In this document: positions 1-5,072 of the stretch, in pieces
How the letters are laid out: the number at the start of each line of letters is the position of its first letter
How positions within the stretch are numbered: position 1 is the stretch's first letter
Source: Thermoactinomycetaceae bacterium
GTDB lineage: Bacteria > Bacillota > Bacilli > Thermoactinomycetales > Thermoactinomycetaceae
DNA: 5,882 bases
NCBI GenBank assembly: GCA_025449475.1
Contig: JANWJM010000049.1
Location: 1 to 5,882, forward strand
Reading direction: 5' to 3'
Program-made: the position numbers and the translations under genes
The notes under the pieces: model-generated
Told to the model about the DNA's origin: nothing
The model's input: the letters and a program-made list of their open reading frames with translations, nothing else
Database searches by the model: none

Positions 1-117
1 ATAGGAAAAATAGGGATCTTGTTTTAGTTCAAGATATGAAAGATGTTCCGGAGAGAGTGTAGGCCAGATCCGATCGAAGTGAAGGGAACGCAGGGGTTTT
101 CCGTTTCGGTTGATCAT
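1..117 (-). CDS. N-terminal part of an unrecognised protein, cut by the window edge
   Basis: Reading leftward from the ATG at 117, 39 codons stay open to the edge of the window. The peptide starts MINRNGKPLRSLHFDRIW and continues with TLSPEHLSYLELKQDPYFSY. It is soluble-looking, rich in aromatic and charged residues, and has no signal peptide or membrane segment. The start is supported by a strong ribosome binding site, AAGGGGG at 134-128, ten bases before the ATG, and by an in-frame TAA just upstream of that site, so no earlier start is possible. A terminator at 193-222 separates it from the phosphatase gene, so it is probably its own transcription unit. I do not recognise the family, and 39 residues are too few to assign one. 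The ribosome binding site plus sensible composition make a real gene likely. Confidence 0.65.
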   Translation of the reverse strand, partial: MINRNGKPLRSLHFDRIWPTLSPEHLSYLELKQDPYFSY

Positions 118-154
118 AAAGAACGATCCCCCTTATTTGCGTGTTTCTATTTTC

Positions 155-180
155 TATGTATAAAATAGTTTGTTTTATTC
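155..180 (-). promoter_or_regulatory. Weak candidate promoter for the left-edge gene, possibly of sporulation-sigma type
   Basis: On the minus strand GAATA (180-176) and CATA (158-155) are separated by 17 bases, and CATA lies about 37 bases before the ATG at 117. This loosely resembles -35/-10 elements of the sporulation sigma E/G/K group of bacilli. No good housekeeping sigma-A pair is visible in the same interval. AT-rich DNA gives such matches by chance, so this is only a candidate. Confidence 0.2.
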
Positions 181-192
181 GTCGAAAATAAT

Positions 193-222
193 AAGAGTAG
201 AGATGTGACCGTCTCTACTCTT
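193..222 (-). terminator. Intrinsic terminator of the phosphatase gene, potentially bidirectional
   Basis: A perfect 11-bp inverted repeat (AAGAGTAGAGA at 193-203, TCTCTACTCTT at 212-222) encloses an 8-base loop. In the minus-strand transcript the stem is followed by UUAUUAUUUUC, a usable U-rich tract. In the plus direction it is followed by TTT, making T5 from 221 to 225, so it could also stop rightward transcription. The TAG stop codon of the phosphatase gene (217-215) lies inside the stem, so termination is placed immediately at the end of the gene. Confidence 0.85.
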
Positions 223-1774
223 TTTGTATCATATTGCAAATCCACTCTTTTATATCGATTATCCGTAGATATCGAGGTTCAGTGTCGGTTCCAGCTACAA
301 TCATAGGAACATACGAATCCGATTCATGCAGGGAACCGTGGGATGCACCGCGGTGTTTGGGGGATGGTCCAAAAACCATTTCGTATCCCGGAGCTGCGGT
401 GACAATGATGACACGATCGCCGGTCTCGCTGACTCCGGCTAATCGCTGGAGGACATCGGGATAGACACCATAGATGATCTGTTGGTCCTGCAGTGTGAGA
501 TCCAAAATGGATAGATTTCCTTCCAGCGACCAATGCTGCTGATACTCGTCGACGAAATGGCCGCCTTCTGAAAAATGTAAAACTCCCTCTTTATGGCCAC
601 TAACTACATGAAAAACATGATCCTCTTTCCAAACGATCAGGTCGAATCGGTTTTCTTTTTTGAGTCTTTTAGTGACTTCATGAAAAGAGAGTTGATCGTC
701 AAGCAGATAGAGATAGGTCATTCGTTCATTGACACAACAAACCAGCTGATCCCCATCCACCGGTTTCCCCTTTTTGACGGATGTTACCCGAAATGGAGCT
801 AACACGGTGTTCATATCGATGAAGGCTTGCTGATGATCGGCGATTGTATCCGTTTGTCCGCTATCTCCTAAAAGGATAAAGGTTGTTTGTTCAATGGCTT
901 CTTTCCAGGAGGGAAAGCTGTTTAAGAGGGCTTGTAATGCTTTGTCTGCTTGTTCAATGCCTTTTGTTTCGGAGATCCCTTTTTGATGAACCGCATCATC
1001 GTTGCTGGGGAAATAAGCAATGGTAAAAGGTGGAAGTAACTGTTGTTTGATTAAAAAGGTGAGCTCATCGGCTGAAAAACGATCATTACCACCATATCTC
1101 TGCCAGAAGAAATTGTGTTTGGTCTTCGGATCGATCTTATGTAGCGCACCGAATGAGAAAAGAGCTGGTCCTTTAATGTTGATTCGCTGAGGAAGGCCTG
1201 CAAACAGGCGCATCAGCCAAGGGACATGTAACGTATGTTGATAATTGCCACGATAGATAAAAGCATTGATGGAAGCAGTCGGACCATCGTATTCTTCATG
1301 GATCGTCTTCACCTGTGAATGTAAGAAGCGTTGATTGAGATGAATCAGACTATCCGTGAGAACTCGCTTTAGACCCACAGTGATTGCTTCCTTGGCACCG
1401 GTCCCCAAGTTTATGATTCGCTTTTGCTGCGGATGGTAATAATTAAGCCCAAAAATATGATGTTGATTGGGAAGTGTTCCTGTTAACAGTGTCGTATCAA
1501 TGGTGACAGACATTGTTGGAAAGCTTGAGACCACCTTCGGAAAACATTTCCCCTGATCACTAAGGAATTTTAGCGCAGGAGCTCGACCGGTTTGCATGGC
1601 TTCAATCAACGGTTTTTCCATCAATGAATCGATAATGATTAGGAGAAGCGGTTTTTGTTTTCGGTTCATGAATGTCAGATTTTTATATCGTGGGAGTTGT
1701 GCTGCTTGCTTCACAGAAAAGATTCGAACGATCAAAAGCAGTACCACGATAATTAAGATAAGTAGATAAATCAT
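215..1774 (-). CDS. Membrane-anchored alkaline-phosphatase-superfamily phosphatase/phosphodiesterase
   Basis: Predicted 519-residue metal-dependent hydrolase of phosphate esters or diesters, related to nucleotide pyrophosphatases/phosphodiesterases. Residues 2-17 are an uninterrupted hydrophobic segment, so the enzyme is probably tethered to the membrane with the catalytic domain outside the cell. Expected superfamily landmarks appear in order: the first metal Asp in LLLIIIDS (D49), the nucleophile region FPTMSVTIDTTLLTG (residues 86-100, where the nucleophile position appears to be S89 rather than the commoner Thr), DDAVH (D259/D260, H263), GDSG (D304) and ASHGS (H479) near the C terminus. 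The usual Asp-His pair reads Asp-Ser at 304-305, which is noteworthy. I choose the ATG at 1774 over a TTG six codons earlier because AGAGGTGA (1786-1779) is well placed for the ATG and hydrophobicity begins right after it. It follows the hydrolase gene by 44 nt on the same strand. Substrate is unknown. Confidence 0.85.
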   Translation of the reverse strand: MIYLLILIIVVLLLIVRIFSVKQAAQLPRYKNLTFMNRKQKPLLLIIIDSLMEKPLIEAMQTGRAPALKFLSDQGKCFPKVVSSFPTMSVTIDTTLLTGTLPNQHHIFGLNYYHPQQKRIINLGTGAKEAITVGLKRVLTDSLIHLNQRFLHSQVKTIHEEYDGPTASINAFIYRGNYQHTLHVPWLMRLFAGLPQRINIKGPALFSFGALHKIDPKTKHNFFWQRYGGNDRFSADELTFLIKQQLLPPFTIAYFPSNDDAVHQKGISETKGIEQADKALQALLNSFPSWKEAIEQTTFILLGDSGQTDTIADHQQAFIDMNTVLAPFRVTSVKKGKPVDGDQLVCCVNERMTYLYLLDDQLSFHEVTKRLKKENRFDLIVWKEDHVFHVVSGHKEGVLHFSEGGHFVDEYQQHWSLEGNLSILDLTLQDQQIIYGVYPDVLQRLAGVSETGDRVIIVTAAPGYEMVFGPSPKHRGASHGSLHESDSYVPMIVAGTDTEPRYLRIIDIKEWICNMIQKE

Positions 1775-1777
1775 AGC

Positions 1778-1813
1778 ATCACCTCTTCTCAATGTTCCTC
1801 GAGAAGTGGTGAT
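1778..1813 (-). promoter_or_regulatory. Intercistronic hairpin that buries the phosphatase ribosome binding site
   Basis: In the minus-strand RNA, AUCACCACUUCUC (1813-1801) can pair with GAGAAGAGGUGAU (1790-1778) around a 10-base loop: 12 of 13 positions pair, with one central A/A mismatch. The right arm contains the whole Shine-Dalgarno sequence AGAGGUGA (1786-1779) of the phosphatase gene. The left arm begins six bases after the stop codon of the upstream hydrolase gene, so a ribosome finishing that gene should cover or melt it. This is the architecture of translational coupling. There is no U-tract after the stem, so a terminator is unlikely. The pairing is seen in the sequence; the function is inferred. 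Confidence 0.6.
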
Positions 1814-1818
1814 TTATA

Positions 1819-2982
1819 CTAACGGGAACGATGGCTTTTTGGCATATTGTCTATCACAGGTTTTGTTTGTTGTCTAATAATTGAAAGCTTTTGCTCTGCT
1901 TGTGATGGTTGCGGTACTTTTCTGGGGCTAGCGATACGATCACGAAAAGACGATATTAGACGACTTTTACCTTCTCTGTTGAAAGCCTCAACAATCTCCT
2001 CTACTAACCACTCTCGAAAATGAGGATCCTGTAAGGAAATACAATGTTGATTGCGATCTGTAGGATCGAATACTTCAGTTACACGCAACACATCATCTTT
2101 TTTTCGATCTGTTCCCTCAGTATAGGCTTGTGTCAATATTTCACTATGCAACAGAGGTGTAGCTATATCACCTAAGTTATGAGCAAATCTTGAGTCAATT
2201 TCCTTTTCCTTCAGAACTTGTACTGCTAGTATGGGGGGCATATTATCAAATTTTACTTTAGTCAATTTTTCCGTGCCATCTAAAGCAAGATCAATAATCG
2301 GTCCTTTAAGTGTGGGATTCCAATATTGTGCTCTTTCTCTTAGATAAAGTCGTAAATGATAATATGAGGAGTCTGCAACAACCAACACAACAAACTTTTC
2401 AGGGTCTCGTTGTTGTGCTAGGCATGAGAGAATCGCTGCAGCGCCCATGGATTGGCCATAAAAGGCTTGTTTTTTATAACCATTTTCAAATGCCCAATTT
2501 ATAACGGCCTTAACATCTCTTTGTTCCATTTCACCGCCTAAGGTTGTTAGACCATCATCTGAAGTTTTTTGACCATCAATTTCTCCATGATTTCTGAAGT
2601 CGAATAAAATCACGGCAATCCCATTATGAACTAAATCTTGTGCTAACTTCATAATTTCAGAGGAGTCTGCTCGATTCATAAGATAACCATGTGCTGAAAT
2701 AAGAACTTTGTCTGTTGGTTTACCACCATTATTCGCCGGATCAATCAGCCAACCAGATAGATTTTTACCATCAATAGTTTTAATATTGATGTCTACAGCA
2801 TTTAGATTGTAGTGTTCGGGTTTAAATACTATTGGAGTACGAGGTGGATGGATCGAACGGTAAACCCCACCAGCAATCAAACCAGCACCGGCAATGCCTA
2901 TTGTGGCAGCCAGAGAAGGAATAACTAACCCATTTTTTTTCGCAACTCTGCGAGCTGCTATTGACCGAGATAATTCTGACAT
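1819..2982 (-). CDS. Membrane-anchored alpha/beta-hydrolase (serine hydrolase/esterase-like)
   Basis: A 387-residue protein with an alpha/beta-hydrolase fold. Residues about 19-40 (Gly/Ala/Ile-rich) form a likely membrane anchor preceded by a basic stretch (RRVAKK). The catalytic core runs from about 65 to 335: HGY at 98-100 supplies the oxyanion region, LFDFRNHGE (126-134) is the typical strand-turn, GQSMG (176-180) is the nucleophile elbow with S178, and H313 in NQHCIS is the probable catalytic His. The acid residue is not obvious because the usual position (TPLLHS, 275-280) is not followed by the standard G-x-x-D pattern. A basic, proline-containing tail (about 336-387, ending KSHRSR) extends past the domain. 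AAGGTGA at 2996-2990 lies seven bases before the ATG. It is first in a probable two-gene operon with the phosphatase. Family members act on varied esters, lipids or peptides, so no substrate can be given. Confidence 0.85.
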   Translation of the reverse strand: MSELSRSIAARRVAKKNGLVIPSLAATIGIAGAGLIAGGVYRSIHPPRTPIVFKPEHYNLNAVDINIKTIDGKNLSGWLIDPANNGGKPTDKVLISAHGYLMNRADSSEIMKLAQDLVHNGIAVILFDFRNHGEIDGQKTSDDGLTTLGGEMEQRDVKAVINWAFENGYKKQAFYGQSMGAAAILSCLAQQRDPEKFVVLVVADSSYYHLRLYLRERAQYWNPTLKGPIIDLALDGTEKLTKVKFDNMPPILAVQVLKEKEIDSRFAHNLGDIATPLLHSEILTQAYTEGTDRKKDDVLRVTEVFDPTDRNQHCISLQDPHFREWLVEEIVEAFNREGKSRLISSFRDRIASPRKVPQPSQAEQKLSIIRQQTKPVIDNMPKSHRSR

Positions 2983-3017
2983 ATTACATTCACCTTATAG
3001 GGAATAATACTTATTTA

Positions 3018-3023
3018 ATTATA
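3018..3023 (-). promoter_or_regulatory. Candidate -10 box for the hydrolase/phosphatase unit
   Basis: The minus strand has a perfect TATAAT at 3023-3018, about 36 bases before the hydrolase ATG, leaving a short leader that includes the ribosome binding site at 2996-2990. The matching -35 at a 17-base spacing (GAGAAA, 3046-3041) is weak, and the better TTGAGA at 3054-3049 is too far away (25 bases). The -10 is therefore good and the promoter as a whole is tentative. Confidence 0.4.
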
Positions 3024-3086
3024 ACTAACCAAGAATATATTTTCTCTTTCTCAAAAATAAACATTATTTTTTTAAGAAAATGAATC

Positions 3087-3146
3087 TAACGAAAAATATG
3101 GTAATATAGTATCGAAAAATATTTAATCGTTATATTTATATCGTTA
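3087..3146. repeat. Direct and inverted repeats upstream of the Cmr operon, possible operator
   Basis: The 184-base divergent intergenic region (2983-3166) is extremely AT-rich. On its right side TAACGAAAAATAT (3087-3099) recurs as TATCGAAAAATAT (3110-3122), 12 of 13 identical, 23 bases start to start, i.e. about two helical turns. The hexamer TAACGA at 3087-3092 is mirrored by TCGTTA at 3127-3132 and again at 3141-3146. Between the direct repeats is a TATAGT (3105-3110), a possible -10 box for the rightward operon, but no convincing -35 is seen. The arrangement fits a regulator-binding region overlapping the operon promoter; it could also be chance in AT-rich DNA. Confidence 0.35.
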
Positions 3147-3166
3147 AGAGGAGGACAAATTTCAAG

Positions 3167-4189
3167 ATGAGGCCAGCAAAGTGGTATATTTTTCTGATTT
3201 TAATCCTCTTGTGGATAACTCCTTCAATCGCTGATGCTGAAACGGCGGAACAGCGAATCGAAAAACTGGAGAAACAAGCGGAAAATCAAGGACAATTAAT
3301 GGATGGCTATCAAAAGCTATTAGAGGAGAGCAAAAACTTTCGGGAACATTTGCAGCAGCAGTTTCAACAGTCTTTAAGTGATATACAAACAAAGTCAGAT
3401 TCAATGAATCAGACTTTTAATACAGCTATAGCACTCCTTTCTGTATTAATTATTGCGGTCCAGTTTTTTTTGGCTATAGTGATTGGAGTAAGTCGGACAG
3501 AGGTAAGACAGACAATTAAAAGGATGAAAAGGAAAGCGGAAGTGAAGCTTCAGGAACAACAGCAAAAAATACAATCGGATTATGAAGAAAAATCGAAACA
3601 GATGATACAAAAAAGCGAGAAAAAGCTGCGGGATGCGATCAATGAAAATTATGATGAGCTATTACAGCGATTGATTCATGAAGATAAAAACCGTGAGGCT
3701 ATTCAACAGATCGTCCAAAATGAACTCTCTTATGTATCTGCTAGGATATGCTTCATTAGTCATTCGGAGGATGAGATGGAGCGGATAAAAAAAAAGGAGG
3801 CTCAATTATTAACGGATTTTGGGATTAAGGAAGAGATACTATCATATGTTTTTTTTCAAAAACAAGAAGTAATTATGGATATGCTAAAAAATGGAGAGAT
3901 TGATGTTTTGATATATAGCTGTGAAAAAATAGAGGATGGTCAAATTGATAATACATTTATTGATCTTGTCGAAATGCTTGAACAATTGGGTTGCCAAGTG
4001 CCATTGTTGATTTACACTTATCAAAGAGAATCGTCTTTAAAAGGTGAGCTAACAAAACTTAAAGGTTATTTTAATTATGCAATTGCTAATTTTCCAGCCA
4101 CATTACTCGGTAATCTCATATCGTTGGCATATATGTTCAACCGGAACACCAAACAATCAAAAATAATCCCATCGGAGAATAGGGAGTGA
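3167..4189 (+). CDS. Membrane coiled-coil protein with C-terminal Rossmann-like domain, linked to the type III-B CRISPR operon
   Basis: A 340-residue protein I cannot assign to a named family. Visible architecture: signal peptide (1-24, hydrophobic WYIFLILILLW, possible cleavage after A22-D-A24); a charged Gln/Glu/Lys-rich coiled coil (about 26-80) predicted outside the cell; a transmembrane helix (about 86-108); a long cytosolic coiled coil (about 110-180); and an alpha/beta domain (about 190-325). The last shows alternating strands and helices: ARICFISHS, then IDVLIYSC, then VPLLIYTY, and an ending YFNYAIANFPATLLGNL. This resembles TIR-, receiver- or nucleotide-associated Rossmann-like domains, but no catalytic signature is decisive. 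AGGAGG (3149-3154) lies 12 bases before the ATG. The stop is 4 nt before cmr1, so it is surely cotranscribed with the Cmr genes. Inferred role: membrane-located accessory of the Cmr system, perhaps responding to a Cas10-made nucleotide. It contains runs A9 (3787-3795) and T8 (3849-3856). Confidence 0.8.
   Translation: MRPAKWYIFLILILLWITPSIADAETAEQRIEKLEKQAENQGQLMDGYQKLLEESKNFREHLQQQFQQSLSDIQTKSDSMNQTFNTAIALLSVLIIAVQFFLAIVIGVSRTEVRQTIKRMKRKAEVKLQEQQQKIQSDYEEKSKQMIQKSEKKLRDAINENYDELLQRLIHEDKNREAIQQIVQNELSYVSARICFISHSEDEMERIKKKEAQLLTDFGIKEEILSYVFFQKQEVIMDMLKNGEIDVLIYSCEKIEDGQIDNTFIDLVEMLEQLGCQVPLLIYTYQRESSLKGELTKLKGYFNYAIANFPATLLGNLISLAYMFNRNTKQSKIIPSENRE
4181..4186 (+). promoter_or_regulatory. 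Ribosome binding site that fixes the TTG start of cmr1
   Basis: AGGGAG at 4181-4186 lies seven bases before TTG at 4194-4196 and inside the last codons of the preceding gene (stop TGA at 4187-4189). No ATG or GTG in frame exists near it. The next in-frame ATG (residue 31) lies inside the first conserved Cmr1 motif and would destroy the first strand of the domain. Confidence 0.65.
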
Positions 4190-4193
4190 GTGT

Positions 4194-5072
4194 TTGATTC
4201 AACAAAAAATTCATTTTCAGGTTGAGACGCCTTTGTATTGCAGAGGTTTTCATCCTAAATGTTCAGAATGGCGTGCAGCATCGATGAAAGGTGTGCTGCG
4301 CTACTGGTATCGGGCGATCCAACCTGATTTAACGAAGGAGAAAGAGATCTTTGGGAATACAGAAAAACGTTCATCGATTCGTTTACATATGGATGCAAGA
4401 TCTTCCACGGCCACAAGCAAACAACACAGAAAAAGTATTCAACCCAGAGAAAGATTTACTTTAAATCTACTGTTACACCCTGAAGACGATAAGATTCAAC
4501 GCGATGTGTTTGTTAGTTTGTGGTTGATGACCACCATTGGGGGACTGGGAGCTCGTTGTCGGCGCGGATTTGGTACACTTTCGATCCAAAAGATTGAAAA
4601 TCAATATCCGGAAACCGCGTTTCTTTTTAAGCAAGTGAATTCGATTGAGGATTGGGAAAAACAGGTTCAAGCAGGATTGCGACAATGTTGGCGCTGGTAC
4701 CAGCAGAAGAAAGAGACGGTTGTCACTCATCCGATGGTTCATCCAACGCTCAAAATGTATATTTGTAAATATCGTTCTAAAAAATGGGATATCGCGTTAA
4801 GCAAGGGTGCCAAAGTTCTTCAGGAGTTTCGTAAAACGTATGAGGAAAAAGAAGAAGTCCTTAAAATGATAGGAAATGCAAAGAATGGAGAGCGAAATCC
4901 TTCGGCAACATGGCTTCGAGTTGTTCGGATCAACAATTACTTTTATCCCGTCTATTTCGTAATACCGAATGAACTTTATGAACTTTCTAGATCCGTTTAT
5001 GAAGAGTTTGTACGGCTATGGGGAGAATGGCTGAAGAAACGAAATTTTGAAGTGAGTGAAGTCAATGAATAG
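4194..5072 (+). CDS. cmr1: Type III-B CRISPR RAMP protein Cmr1 (Cas7-like)
   Basis: A 292-residue RAMP-superfamily subunit of the Cmr RNA-targeting complex. Cmr1 sits at the end of the complex near the 3' part of the crRNA and takes part in target RNA binding. Recognisable features are the opening beta-strand (IHFQVETPLYCRG, 6-18), the motif RAASMKGVLRYWYRA (27-41), EIFG (51-54), the glycine-rich RAMP loop GGLGARCRRGFGTL (116-129), and the late NPSATWLRVV segment (235-244). These match Cmr1 as I know it from type III-B loci, including the order cmr1 then cmr2. The length is at the short end for the family. It starts at TTG, 4 nt after the membrane-protein gene, and overlaps cmr2 by 8 nt, so it is in the middle of a tightly packed operon and probably translationally coupled on both sides. 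Confidence 0.92.
   Translation: MIQQKIHFQVETPLYCRGFHPKCSEWRAASMKGVLRYWYRAIQPDLTKEKEIFGNTEKRSSIRLHMDARSSTATSKQHRKSIQPRERFTLNLLLHPEDDKIQRDVFVSLWLMTTIGGLGARCRRGFGTLSIQKIENQYPETAFLFKQVNSIEDWEKQVQAGLRQCWRWYQQKKETVVTHPMVHPTLKMYICKYRSKKWDIALSKGAKVLQEFRKTYEEKEEVLKMIGNAKNGERNPSATWLRVVRINNYFYPVYFVIPNELYELSRSVYEEFVRLWGEWLKKRNFEVSEVNE

Noticed and set aside
3..168. Plus-strand open stretches at the left edge (3-62 and 43-168)
   Set aside because: They are short, lack ribosome binding sites or familiar sequence, and lie opposite a minus-strand start with a strong ribosome binding site.
1775..1792. TTG at 1792 as the start of the phosphatase gene
   Set aside because: The six extra codons consist of the ribosome binding site for the ATG at 1774, and no well-spaced Shine-Dalgarno precedes the TTG.
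1778..1813. Hairpin as an intrinsic terminator after the hydrolase gene
   Set aside because: No U-tract follows the stem, and the 3' arm is the ribosome binding site of the next gene.
3162..3404. Minus-strand 80-codon frame opposite the membrane gene
   Set aside because: Shadow of the real gene, with no supporting ribosome binding site or recognisable protein.
3740..4140. Firm call of a CARF or TIR domain in the membrane protein
   Set aside because: The alternating strand/helix pattern fits a Rossmann-like fold, but no diagnostic CARF or TIR catalytic motif can be identified by eye.
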